From contig CAXXFJ010000011.1 of NCBI GenBank assembly GCA_963677415.2, positions 1 through 64,000 on the forward strand: a DNA stretch of 64,000 nucleotides. Reading direction: 5' to 3'. The stretch comes from JAQUTK01 sp963677415. GTDB lineage: Bacteria; Bacteroidota; Bacteroidia; Bacteroidales; JAQUTK01. The translations under genes and the position numbers were made by a program. Shown here piece by piece: positions 53,483 through 62,687 of the stretch. Every line of letters starts with the position of its first letter. Within the stretch, counting starts at the first letter, position 1. Below the pieces are notes generated by a model. It saw nothing but the letters and a program-made list of their open reading frames with translations. It searched no databases and was not told the origin of the DNA.

Positions 53483-55432
53483 TTATTTATCTTCTCTAAC
53501 CCTGATAATATTGAATGATGTACCCTTCACTTCAATTGTAATGACATTATTTGTACATAACGGAAGTGCTGTCTCAGTCGGAATGATGCATAAAGGCTTA
53601 TCAAGACTATTTTCGTCCTCTCTTTTTCCTGAGAATGTGATACTCTTCACTGCTTTTATTTGTTTTACTCCTTTAAGTGTAACAGCGATCTGTAGGTTTT
53701 CTGTATTTGTGTTCGCAATCTTTAGAATGTATTCGTTACTATTTTTGTCCAGAGTTGCACTTGCATAGAGATTGTTCTGACCTGTGATTGCTTTATTATC
53801 CATTGTCATCAGAAGTACGTTGGTTCCTTTGTTCATAGCATACATCTGCTGTACGAAGTAATTTGGAGTTTTATACATGTTCATATTGTCAAACCAAATA
53901 AGATCTGGTCCCCATTGCCAGGCATCCACATGAGCAAAGAGTGGCGCATAGGTAGCCAATCGTACTATATCAGCATTTCTTTCCAATCCTGTCATGAATG
54001 CAGCCTCTGCTAATGCAGCCTCGAAGTTGTTGCGTTTATTCCGGGTATGAGCGGCATATTCTCCGGCAAAGACTTTCGGACCTTTACGGTCATAGCTGTC
54101 ATATCGTGCAGCGTTGCTGAGAAACCATTCCGGTGCTTTATAATAATGTTCGTCGACAAGATCAACTTTGAGTCTCTTCATTTCAGGCCACAAATAATTA
54201 AATTCCTTTCCTTCAGCAGAAGGACCGGAACTGCCTACTATCAATATTTCAGGATGCTTTTTGCGAAGTTCATTTACAAACAGTTCAAGCCTTTCAGGAT
54301 ATTGAGGACCCCATTGTTCGTTTCCGATAGCGAGATATTTAAGACCGAATGGAGCTGGGTGACCCATTTCTGAGCGAAGTTTACCCCATTTAGTTGTTGA
54401 GTTACCATTGGCAAATTCAATCAGATCGACTGCATCCTGAATATATGGATCCAGTTCATTCAAGGGGATAAGTTCTTTTGCTTTTGCATATTGGCATGAC
54501 ATACCAACATTTAAAACAGGAAGTGCGGTTGACCCAATATCTTCTGCCAATTGAAAGAATTCAAAGAATCCGAGACCATACGATTGAAAATAGTCTGGAG
54601 CAAAACGATTTTGGAATTCATAGTTCCATCGATTCTCATTGGTTGGGCGATTTTCAACAGCTCCTACTGTATTCTTCCATTGATAGCGACTGGCAAGTTC
54701 ATTGCCTTCTACAATACATCCACCTGGGAAACGCAGTACACCGGGATGAAGATCAGCAAGAGCCTGTGCCAGATCATCTCTTAATCCATTCTCACGACCT
54801 TTAAATGTGTTTTTTGGGAAAAGAGATATGTGATCCATATCTACACTACCTTTCGTAATCAATCCAAGACGGATTCTTGCATGCGAGTCTGTAAAAGATG
54901 CGGTCAGTTCAGCGGAGACTTTCGACCATTCCTTTGAAATGACGTCCATGGTCAGATTTTGCACCTGATCATTCTCACTGTTAAAGAACTCAACTCTTAT
55001 TTTGGCAGCTTCCGGTGAACGTGCATAAAAAGAGAGTTTGTAAGTCTCTCCTTTTTTTATACCAATACCTCTGAATCCTTCGTTAATTAGTCCGCAGCCT
55101 CTCAACTCTCCACTAAAAGTGAGATTCGCATAATGTGGATTCCGCTCAAAGCATGGATTTTCATCTTTAATATTTACTTTCCCATAGGAAGTCCATCCCA
55201 TCAATGGGCTGTCTGTAAATTCAAATGAACGATTTTTAATCAGCTCACCGTATAATCCTCCATCGGCTCCGAAATTGATATCCTCAAAAAAGATGCCGTA
55301 CATGTCCGGATTAATCTGAGCAATCGGTTTTTTTGTGTTTACTTCCATCACAGTGACTGGTGTTTGTCCGATTGTCACGGAAGTTCCCAAGGATAGCAAG
55401 GCTATCATCCCTAGAATACTTGTTTTCATCAT
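53483..55432 (-). CDS. GH51 alpha-L-arabinofuranosidase
   Basis: A 649-residue exported enzyme with a signal peptide (ILGMIALLSLGTSVTIGQ). A GH51-type start (INPDMYGIFFEDINFGADGG) and an inserted carbohydrate-binding-like beta-sandwich (about residues 85-210, CGLINEGFRGIGIKKGETYK) come first. The TIM barrel has LRFPGGCIVEG, the acid/base Glu in YLAIGNEQWGPQY and the nucleophile Glu in KVFAGEYAAHTRN. A C-terminal beta domain closes it. It releases arabinose from arabinan or arabinoxylan side chains. It is divergent from the hybrid two-component regulator, which likely controls it. A palindrome (55450-55486) lies in its 5' untranslated region. Confidence 0.93.
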   Translation of the reverse strand: MMKTSILGMIALLSLGTSVTIGQTPVTVMEVNTKKPIAQINPDMYGIFFEDINFGADGGLYGELIKNRSFEFTDSPLMGWTSYGKVNIKDENPCFERNPHYANLTFSGELRGCGLINEGFRGIGIKKGETYKLSFYARSPEAAKIRVEFFNSENDQVQNLTMDVISKEWSKVSAELTASFTDSHARIRLGLITKGSVDMDHISLFPKNTFKGRENGLRDDLAQALADLHPGVLRFPGGCIVEGNELASRYQWKNTVGAVENRPTNENRWNYEFQNRFAPDYFQSYGLGFFEFFQLAEDIGSTALPVLNVGMSCQYAKAKELIPLNELDPYIQDAVDLIEFANGNSTTKWGKLRSEMGHPAPFGLKYLAIGNEQWGPQYPERLELFVNELRKKHPEILIVGSSGPSAEGKEFNYLWPEMKRLKVDLVDEHYYKAPEWFLSNAARYDSYDRKGPKVFAGEYAAHTRNKRNNFEAALAEAAFMTGLERNADIVRLATYAPLFAHVDAWQWGPDLIWFDNMNMYKTPNYFVQQMYAMNKGTNVLLMTMDNKAITGQNNLYASATLDKNSNEYILKIANTNTENLQIAVTLKGVKQIKAVKSITFSGKREDENSLDKPLCIIPTETALPLCTNNVITIEVKGTSFNIIRVREDK

Positions 55433-55449
55433 TTGTAAAAGAATTGTAT

Positions 55450-55486
55450 CATCATTTTTCTTTTCTAAAAGAAGAAATGATGACGG
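55450..55486. repeat. palindrome in the GH51 leader
   Basis: An imperfect inverted repeat, TCATCATTTTTCTTTT against AAAAGAAGAAATGATGA, about 20-50 bases upstream of the GH51 start. It could form a hairpin in the mRNA leader; no clear terminator tail. Confidence 0.5.
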
Positions 55487-55629
55487 TTAATATATTTATG
55501 TTTATGATCACCAGACAAACATACAATTAATATCGTTTTATATTCGTTCTTTTCACACTTTATTTCTTCACTATTTTGTTTTATTTATACCGAGTCAGTC
55601 TCACTTTTCCTTGTAAATATTACTTATTG

Positions 55630-55666
55630 CATGGATAATTTGTTTCATGACATGGATAAATTGACA
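55630..55666 (+). promoter_or_regulatory. candidate operator: direct repeats CATGGATAA, 21 bases apart
   Basis: CATGGATAATTTG starts at 55630 and CATGGATAAATTG at 55651, in tandem with a two-turn spacing. They lie in the divergent region between GH51 and the regulator. The second copy covers the -33 position of the regulator's promoter, as expected for an activator site of an AraC-type output domain. Confidence 0.55.
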
Positions 55667-55675
55667 TTTTATAAT

Positions 55676-55683
55676 TACTTTTG
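55676..55683 (+). promoter_or_regulatory. -7 element of the hybrid regulator gene
   Basis: TACTTTTG fits TAnnTTTG; no TTTG at -33, consistent with dependence on an activator bound at the repeats just upstream. Confidence 0.5.
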
Positions 55684-55733
55684 CACACATCGACTTTGTA
55701 ACTTGTTGATTTTATGAAAGAAGCTGTTTTTGT

Positions 55734-58700
55734 ATGATAAAGAATAAAAGTGTAGTTAATTCAACTAGTATGAAGAAGAATCATTCTCTTTTTCTTAGTA
55801 TACTATTTATTTCTTTTTGTTTGATGGCGAGAGGAGTAAATGGTTACCATTTTTCAACATACACAACATCTGAGGGTCTTTCTCATAATACAGTCTGGCA
55901 GCTAATGCAAGATGAACAAGGAATACTTTGGGCTGCTACTTCTGATGGAGTCGACCGTTTTAATGGAAGACAATTTGTTGATTTGAATCTGGCTGGCGGC
56001 AAACAATTTGGTCCAGGTCAGAGTGCTATCCGGCATTTTGAAAAAGATAAACATGGTTTCGTGTGGATGCAAGCGGAAGATGGACGTTTTTTTTGTTACG
56101 ATCCCTTAAAGGAGCAATTCCTAGAATATGCGAGTACGGTTATTCGTAATAGATCATACGATAAAATACTTGTCGATACATCGGGAGTAAGCTGGCTGTG
56201 GGGATCAAAGAACGGTTGCTTGCGAATTTCGTATGATCATAATAAATTTCATTGTACATCGTATGTAGCAGACGGGAAAAATTTCTTTGATAATAATATC
56301 CTTTCTGTTAAATCATGTACAGAGCTTGGGACGATTATTGCTGCAGAATCTGGAATCTACTTTTTTAATGGCGAGATGCAAAGAGTTTATAATGACCAGA
56401 ATGGATTGGGGGTAATTTTTTGTGCTACAACCAAAGAGAAAATCTTTTTCTTTACTCAAAATAAGATTGTTCTTGTTTATAATAAAAAGAGTAAGTTTTT
56501 TCAGAATCCTATTACACTTCCTGATGAGTTGCAAAAAGGTGCTATAATTGATCTCATTCAGATCGATGAGAATAGCGTTTTGTTTTCAACAAGAAATGCT
56601 ATCTATAAATTTGACACAAGATCTTTCCTGACTCAAAGAGCCGAGTCTCTTTTAGGGGAAAAATCTGTAACTAATCTCTCTTTTTGTTTTGACAATAAAA
56701 ATAATCTTTGGGTTTATGGTGATCAAGGTATTGTTTGGCTCTACAATCCAGATGGAAAAAGTAAGAGGATTGAGTTGACGTTAGGTGATGGAGAACTTTC
56801 GTCTCAACATCCAATATATAACTTTTTACTTGACTCTCGAGGAATTTTTTGGATAACAACATATGGAAATGGACTTTTTATGTATGACCCCAAAACAGAT
56901 AAGTTAGAACATATTTCGACCAGTCTCAATCAGTTAAATACTATTAGTTCGAATGATATTTTAACCATTTTTGAAGACAAGTCGGGAGTTTTGTGGATTG
57001 GGACTGAATATAATGGAATTACACGAATAACGGTTCCAAAGTACACAATTGTGACTTTCTTCCCCGAAAATGAAAACATACTAAGAAGGGAAAATTCTAT
57101 TACTGCAGTTCAAGAAGACATAAGAAATAATATATGGATGGCGAGTGCAACCGGCAATATTTATATATATAGTGACGATGGACTCTTAAAAAAAGAAATA
57201 AAGGGGTCTTCTGTTTGGACTTCTTCAGTAGTGGATCGAAACAATAGAGTATGGTTAGGTTCTGAATCGAATGGTCTTTCATTTTTTGAGAATGAGAATT
57301 CAAAACCAGTTGTACTTTCAGAGGTGTCAGGTAGCTCTTGGTCATTATTAGGTGTGAAAGTCAATGCTTTACTTTGTGATCAGAAAAATAGAATCTGGGT
57401 TGGCTTGTCGGATAAAGGGATTTGCAATGCTTCTCCTTCAGGTCTTTCGTCTGTTCATCTGGGAGGCAAAAAGGAGTCTTCTATTGGTGACATTTACTGC
57501 ATGACACAAGATTCGAAAGGGTATATCTGGGCTGGTGCTGACAAGGGATTGTATGTATTTAACCCTGATTCGCTTTTGAAAGATTCGATGCTTTATTCTT
57601 TTATTCCATATGATAAATATGATTCCAGGGAGTTGAAAAAGAAGCAGGCACAGGTAATATATGAAGATAAATATGGCCAACTATGGATTGGAACTTTGGG
57701 AGGAGGCGTGACTTGCTATGTAAAAAAAGCAGACCTTAACCCTGTGTATGTTGAACATTTTACAACGAAGAATGGATTGCCAAATGATATCGTGAAAAAT
57801 ATTGAGGAGGATAATTCAGGTGCTCTCTGGATTAGTACTGAGTATGGTATTTCCCGATTTAATCCTGAAGCACGAAATTTTGAGAATTACCGTTTTGCAA
57901 ACATAAATCTTGGGAATGTATTTAATATTGCAGCCGGCTTGAAAAGTTCAACCGGTGAATTATTGTTTGGAAGTAAACATGGATGTTATATGTTTAATCC
58001 GAATACTTTTTATAGGAATAGCTATATTCCACCAGTACTGATCAATAATTTGAGAATTAATGGAGAGGATATTAGTGCAGGAACAGAGAATTCTCCTTTG
58101 AATAATGCTCTTCCATATTGTAAGAATATCAATCTCGATTACGGCAAAGATAATCTTACTTTTGAGTTTTTGTTGCCAAACTATAATGATGATTATTTAA
58201 ATAAGTTCTCGTATATATTAGAAGGTGTAGATCAGGAATGGAGCACCCCTTCTATATTTAATCAGGCTACCTACCGAAATCTTCCAGTTGGTACATATCA
58301 CTTGAAAGTTAAGGCATGTAACAGTGCGGGAGTTTGGAATCCTTTAGAGACAGAAATGCTTGTAGTTGTAGAGCCGCCGATTTGGCGTTCAAATTACGCG
58401 CTTTTAATTTACATTGTACTCGTTGTACTCATCCTCTTTATTACATACAAGATTGTACTTCGTGTCAGTGCCTTGAATACTCAGATGACTGTTGATAAAG
58501 AGCTTGGAAAATATAAGGTTCGCTTCTTCTCTAATATGTCGAATGAATTGCGAATGCCTATGTCTAGTATTCAGAATACAGTGGAAGAAATTGGAAAACA
58601 ACCATATCTCACCGATCATGTAAAAAATCAAATTCTATGGATCAATAAGAACTGTAACCAGTTGTTATCTATGATTGATATGATTTTTGAACATAAGATT

Positions 58701-60065
58701 GTAGAAATTGAAGATACTGTATTGACATTAGAGGAAGCGGATCTAGTCTCTTTTGTCTATGTATCCTTCCAGGAATTTGCCGGTTTAGCAAGATCCAAGG
58801 GGATTTTATACGAGTTTAATACAACTGTGGAAGAGTTGGTCATTCCGATCGACAAGATTAAACTAGGGAAGATCCTTTTTCTTCTCTTGTCGCGCGAATT
58901 GAGATGTGTTTCTAATAAGGGGAGAATATCTCTTGAGATAGTAAGTAATGAAGATACAGTTTCGATGATTCTAACAGATAGCGGTACTGAGGTCTCGCAG
59001 GAGCTTCAAAAAATGATAAGTGGAGAGGTTATTGCTAGCTCGGAAATGTTTACACCTACAGATTTTGGGTTGAAACAGGCTTTTAATCTTGCAAACTTAC
59101 ATAAGGGAAGTGTTCACTATGGAAAAGATGTGCATAATTATTATCAGTGTATTATTACTCTTTCCCGGAATCCAGAAGTCTATCAGGAAAATGATTTTAT
59201 AACGAAGTCAAGATTGTCTGACTCAGAGACAACTATTCCGGCTTCTTTTTTTACTTTGACTCAAGAAGAGAATATCTCAGTGCCTCTATCTGGACAGTTA
59301 AAAGGATATACTATACTTGTTGCAGATGCAAATGAGGATGTGCGTTTGTTTCTCGAAGAAGAGTTGGGCAAGTATTTTAATGTTGAAATCTGCGAGGATG
59401 GACTCAGCGCATATCTTAAAGTGTCGCAATCTAAACCTTCTTTGATAATTGCAGATGTGGATTTACCCAAAAAAGATGGTTATGAACTAATCAGAAAAGT
59501 GAAAAATAATCCTCAAACGTTCCATATTCCAGTCATTCTATTATCAGGGTATTCTTCTGCGGATTATCAGCTTAAGGGTGTTGAGGCAGGCGCTGATTCC
59601 TATATCACCAAGCCATTCAGCTTGAAGTATCTGATTACCCGCATCATCAAACTAATAGAGAAACAGGAGATGTATAAAGAATATTTTTCTGAAGAGCTCT
59701 CTATATCAGCTCCAAAAATTACAACATCAGACAAGGATCGTCTTTTCATGGAGGAGGTTCATAAGATACTGAAAGATAATCTCACAAACACTGATTTCTC
59801 TGTGGATGATTTTGCAGGAATGAATAATTTAAAGCGGACCCTGTTCTTTAAGAGGCTAAAAGATCTTACCGGTTATTCGCCTAATGACTATATAAGGGTG
59901 TATCGATTAAAGGAAGCTGCTGAGTTACTTCGATTGGGCTCGTTTACAGTTTCTGAGGTAGGGTTTAAGGTGGGCTTTAAAGATCCGTTTTATTTCAGTC
60001 GTCGTTTTAAAGAGCAATACGGAGAGTCTCCTTCGGTATACCAGAAAAACAATTTATCGAAATAA
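55734..60065 (+). CDS. hybrid two-component system regulator with degenerate kinase domain
   Basis: A 1443-residue one-protein sensor-regulator. A signal peptide (best from the second ATG at 55770) is followed by a two-component propeller sensor (blades such as SHNTVWQLMQDEQGILWAAT), a Y_Y_Y domain, a transmembrane helix (about 888-908), a kinase-like region, a receiver with Asp1241 in IIADVDLPKKDG, and an AraC-type HTH (about 1340-1440). The phospho-acceptor His is replaced by Asn937 (FFSNMSNELRMP). The N-box Asn is Arg1054 (LLLSRELR), and the G1 box reads DSGTEVS from Asp1082. Phosphotransfer by the usual route therefore seems impossible. It is divergent from GH51, so control of arabinose-polymer use is inferred. 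Confidence 0.93.
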   Translation: MIKNKSVVNSTSMKKNHSLFLSILFISFCLMARGVNGYHFSTYTTSEGLSHNTVWQLMQDEQGILWAATSDGVDRFNGRQFVDLNLAGGKQFGPGQSAIRHFEKDKHGFVWMQAEDGRFFCYDPLKEQFLEYASTVIRNRSYDKILVDTSGVSWLWGSKNGCLRISYDHNKFHCTSYVADGKNFFDNNILSVKSCTELGTIIAAESGIYFFNGEMQRVYNDQNGLGVIFCATTKEKIFFFTQNKIVLVYNKKSKFFQNPITLPDELQKGAIIDLIQIDENSVLFSTRNAIYKFDTRSFLTQRAESLLGEKSVTNLSFCFDNKNNLWVYGDQGIVWLYNPDGKSKRIELTLGDGELSSQHPIYNFLLDSRGIFWITTYGNGLFMYDPKTDKLEHISTSLNQLNTISSNDILTIFEDKSGVLWIGTEYNGITRITVPKYTIVTFFPENENILRRENSITAVQEDIRNNIWMASATGNIYIYSDDGLLKKEIKGSSVWTSSVVDRNNRVWLGSESNGLSFFENENSKPVVLSEVSGSSWSLLGVKVNALLCDQKNRIWVGLSDKGICNASPSGLSSVHLGGKKESSIGDIYCMTQDSKGYIWAGADKGLYVFNPDSLLKDSMLYSFIPYDKYDSRELKKKQAQVIYEDKYGQLWIGTLGGGVTCYVKKADLNPVYVEHFTTKNGLPNDIVKNIEEDNSGALWISTEYGISRFNPEARNFENYRFANINLGNVFNIAAGLKSSTGELLFGSKHGCYMFNPNTFYRNSYIPPVLINNLRINGEDISAGTENSPLNNALPYCKNINLDYGKDNLTFEFLLPNYNDDYLNKFSYILEGVDQEWSTPSIFNQATYRNLPVGTYHLKVKACNSAGVWNPLETEMLVVVEPPIWRSNYALLIYIVLVVLILFITYKIVLRVSALNTQMTVDKELGKYKVRFFSNMSNELRMPMSSIQNTVEEIGKQPYLTDHVKNQILWINKNCNQLLSMIDMIFEHKIVEIEDTVLTLEEADLVSFVYVSFQEFAGLARSKGILYEFNTTVEELVIPIDKIKLGKILFLLLSRELRCVSNKGRISLEIVSNEDTVSMILTDSGTEVSQELQKMISGEVIASSEMFTPTDFGLKQAFNLANLHKGSVHYGKDVHNYYQCIITLSRNPEVYQENDFITKSRLSDSETTIPASFFTLTQEENISVPLSGQLKGYTILVADANEDVRLFLEEELGKYFNVEICEDGLSAYLKVSQSKPSLIIADVDLPKKDGYELIRKVKNNPQTFHIPVILLSGYSSADYQLKGVEAGADSYITKPFSLKYLITRIIKLIEKQEMYKEYFSEELSISAPKITTSDKDRLFMEEVHKILKDNLTNTDFSVDDFAGMNNLKRTLFFKRLKDLTGYSPNDYIRVYRLKEAAELLRLGSFTVSEVGFKVGFKDPFYFSRRFKEQYGESPSVYQKNNLSK

Positions 60066-60077
60066 AATAAATACAAC

Positions 60078-60860
60078 ATGATTCAAGAGAAACCATTAAT
60101 ACTTATCACCAATGACGATGGCTATCAAGCCAAAGGGTTATTGGCATTGATTGATTTTGTCAAACCATTAGGGAATGTTTTAGTAGTTGCTTCCGATTCT
60201 CAACGTTCCGGACAGTCTAGCGCAATTACTTCAAATCAACCTGTTCGTGCTCATATTGTGGTTAAGGAAGAAAATTACACCTTATATATATGTTCAGGTA
60301 CACCTGTTGATTGCATCAAACTTGCTTTTGATAAATTGTGTGATCATAAACCTGATCTTATTTTGTCAGGAATCAACCATGGTTCAAATACGTCAATCAG
60401 CATTCTTTACTCCGGGACAATGGGCGCTGCTTTAGAGGGGGCTATTTATGGTATTCCAGCCATTGGTTTTTCCTTTTGTAATATGGATAAAAACGCGGAT
60501 TTCTCTTTGCTTAAGAAATATGTTCAAAGTATGGTGAATAGAGCTCTTAGAGAGGGAATCCCGAAAGAAATATGTCTGAATGTCAATTTTCCGGTAGGAC
60601 AGATAAGAGGTGTACGGATTTGTAAGCAAGCCAAGGGACACTGGACTGAGGAGTTTCTTCATCGGAAAGATCCTTCTGGTGGATCGTATTATTGGTTGTC
60701 CGGTTATTTTATTAATAAAGAACTTGAAAACGAAGAGACTGATGAGTGGGCTGTTGCAAACGGTTATGTATCTGTTGTGCCATGCAAAGTGGATCTTACT
60801 GCTTATGAGGCTTTCCCGTTCATGCAGGAGTGGAAGTCTATACCAAAAGAAATACTATGA
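60078..60860 (+). CDS. surE: 5'/3'-nucleotidase SurE
   Basis: A 260-residue metal-dependent phosphatase acting on nucleoside monophosphates. It has the N-terminal ILITNDDGYQAKGLLALIDF with the metal-binding Asp-Asp, then VVASDSQRSGQSSAIT, CSGTPVDCIKLAFD, and DLILSGINHGSNTSISILYS, followed by GTMGAALEGAIYGIPAIGFS. It begins 12 bases after the regulator gene and its TGA overlaps the lpxB start (ATGA), so surE and lpxB are coupled. This surE-lpxB pair is common in Bacteroides. Confidence 0.95.
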   Translation: MIQEKPLILITNDDGYQAKGLLALIDFVKPLGNVLVVASDSQRSGQSSAITSNQPVRAHIVVKEENYTLYICSGTPVDCIKLAFDKLCDHKPDLILSGINHGSNTSISILYSGTMGAALEGAIYGIPAIGFSFCNMDKNADFSLLKKYVQSMVNRALREGIPKEICLNVNFPVGQIRGVRICKQAKGHWTEEFLHRKDPSGGSYYWLSGYFINKELENEETDEWAVANGYVSVVPCKVDLTAYEAFPFMQEWKSIPKEIL

Positions 60861-61987
60861 AATACTATCTGATTGCGGGAGAAGCTTCCGGAGATCTCCA
60901 TGCTTCATATCTTATGGCAGCATTAAAGGATCAGGATCAGCATGCTGTTTTTCGTTTCTTTGGAGGAGATAAAATGGCTGCCGAAGGAGGAGAGTTGGTA
61001 AAACATTACCGTGATATGGCGTATATGGGGTTTATTCCTGTTCTGTTACATCTTCCAACAATTCTGGCAAATATACGGAAATGCAAAGAAGATATCTTCT
61101 TATTCAATCCCGATGTAGTAATTCTCATTGACTATCCCGGTTTTAATATGAAGATTGCCAAATATGTGAAAAGTGTTCTTTCTATTCCGGTTTACTATTA
61201 TATCTCTCCCAAAATTTGGGCATGGAAGCAGTATCGGATAAAAGATATTAAGAGATATGTGGATCGTATGTATTCAATTCTTCCATTTGAAGTTGATTTT
61301 TATAAGAAGCATGCATATGAGATTGAATATGTCGGCAATCCTTCAGTGGATGAGATAAATGCTTTTGAATCTATTCCGGGAGAATCATTTGATTTCTTCG
61401 TTAAAAAGAACAAGCTTTCAAACAAACCAATAATTGCACTGCTAGCTGGAAGCCGCAAACAAGAGATTCGCTCTAATCTAAACAGTATGCTGGCAATAAC
61501 AGAATCGTTCCCAGAATATCAGTTTGTTGTGGCCGGTGCTCCAGGTATTGAGGAGTCTTTCTATGACTCCGTCATTAATGGAAATTGTTGCAGTATAGTT
61601 TTTGGACAAACATATTCATTGCTACAGCATTCAACTGCTGCTTTAGTTACTTCTGGAACTGCAACTTTAGAGACTGCTTTATTCATGGTGCCTCAGGTTG
61701 TGTGTTATAACTTCTCGATGCCTCCCTTCCTCTACAGAATCTTGCGTCCATTAATCAGGGTACCTTACATCTCTTTAGTTAATTTGATAGTTGGAAAAGA
61801 AGTTTGCAAGGAATTATTGGGATTTATGATTACGACTGAACGTTTGAGGTATGAGTTAGATGTTGTTTTAAATAATAAGGGAGCAAGAAACCGGATCTTG
61901 CAAGGCTATGCTGAAATGAAAGAACAACTAGGAGGTGCCGGAGCCCCTCAGCGAGCAGCAATAAGCATATATTCCTCATTGAAATAA
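60857..61987 (+). CDS. lpxB: lipid-A-disaccharide synthase
   Basis: A 376-residue GT19 enzyme joining UDP-diacylglucosamine and lipid X in lipid A synthesis at the inner face of the cytoplasmic membrane. It has YYLIAGEASGDLHASYLM at the start, FFGGDKMAAEGGELV, VVILIDYPGFNMKIAKY, YYISPKIWAWKQYRIKDIKR, YVGNPSVDEI and IIALLAGSRKQEIRSNL, and LVTSGTATLETALFMVPQVV for the donor site. The ATG at 60857 overlaps the surE stop; an upstream start at 60830 is not needed. Confidence 0.96.
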   Translation: MKYYLIAGEASGDLHASYLMAALKDQDQHAVFRFFGGDKMAAEGGELVKHYRDMAYMGFIPVLLHLPTILANIRKCKEDIFLFNPDVVILIDYPGFNMKIAKYVKSVLSIPVYYYISPKIWAWKQYRIKDIKRYVDRMYSILPFEVDFYKKHAYEIEYVGNPSVDEINAFESIPGESFDFFVKKNKLSNKPIIALLAGSRKQEIRSNLNSMLAITESFPEYQFVVAGAPGIEESFYDSVINGNCCSIVFGQTYSLLQHSTAALVTSGTATLETALFMVPQVVCYNFSMPPFLYRILRPLIRVPYISLVNLIVGKEVCKELLGFMITTERLRYELDVVLNNKGARNRILQGYAEMKEQLGGAGAPQRAAISIYSSLK

Positions 61988-62005
61988 GTATTGAATCTTG
62001 GGTAA

Positions 62006-62030
62006 GCACTGTTACTCAGACAGTCAGTGC
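62006..62030 (+). terminator. hairpin after lpxB
   Basis: GCACTG ... CAGTGC with an inner ACT/AGT pair, 18 bases past the lpxB stop. No T run follows, so it is a weak terminator candidate. Confidence 0.35.
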
Positions 62031-62072
62031 AATGGAAATATTCTATTTAAGGCAAAAATATTCAATATTCCT

Positions 62073-62103
62073 TTTGTGAATTTCATAAAAAGACATACCT
62101 TTG
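62073..62103 (+). promoter_or_regulatory. promoter of the rplM-rpsI-rpsB operon
   Basis: Perfect TTTG (62073-62076), 19 bases, then perfect TACCTTTG (62096-62103). It predicts a leader of about 115 bases before rplM. Confidence 0.85.
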
Positions 62104-62226
62104 CAGTCCGATTATTATCTAAGAGTGTAAAAGTTTAATTGTAAGCGGTTTGAAAGGCTTGTGTTCGGTCAATCAGAAGTAAGCAACTAACAGAATTTAT
62201 TAATTAACTAACTAAAAAGAATAGCA
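62104..62226 (+). promoter_or_regulatory. untranslated leader of the rplM operon
   Basis: About 120 bases between the promoter and the GTG start. A weak stem GTAAGC / GCTTGT lies around 62140-62162. Ribosomal-protein leaders often bind the product for feedback; here this is only a possibility. Confidence 0.4.
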
Positions 62227-62682
62227 GTGGATACTTTAAGTTATAAGACCATTTCTGCCAATAAAGCAACTGTACAGAAAGAATGGGTTGTTGTGGATGC
62301 AACCGATCAGGTATTGGGGCGTTTGGGTTCGAAAGTTGCCAAATTATTAAGAGGCAAGTATAAACCAAACTTTACTCCCCATGTAGATTGTGGTGATAAT
62401 GTGATTATTATCAACGCAGAAAAGGTGAAAATGACCGGAAACAAATGGAGCGATCGTGTTTATTATCGTTTCTCTGGATATCCAGGAGGTCAACACCAAT
62501 TCAATCCTGCCGATTTGATGGCAAAGGGACCGGACCAATTACTGCGTAAGGTAGTTAAAGGTATGCTTCCTAAAAATAAACTTGCTAATAGAATAATTGG
62601 CAATATGTTTGTTTTTGCAGGAGCAGAGCATGATAAACAAGCTCAACAGCCAAAAGAAATTGATATTAATGCTCTTAAATAA
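62227..62682 (+). CDS. rplM: 50S ribosomal protein L13
   Basis: A 151-residue protein of the large subunit. Family motifs are VVVDATDQVLGRLGSKVAKL, LLRGKYKPNFTPHVDCGDNV, INAEKVKMTGNKWSDRVYYR and VVKGMLPKNKLANR. The start codon is GTG (62227), which gives the expected length and N-terminus (MDTLSYKTISANK); no in-frame ATG is nearby. It is followed 5 bases later by rpsI, the universal L13-S9 pair. Confidence 0.97.
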   Translation: MDTLSYKTISANKATVQKEWVVVDATDQVLGRLGSKVAKLLRGKYKPNFTPHVDCGDNVIIINAEKVKMTGNKWSDRVYYRFSGYPGGQHQFNPADLMAKGPDQLLRKVVKGMLPKNKLANRIIGNMFVFAGAEHDKQAQQPKEIDINALK

Positions 62683-62687
62683 ATAAT

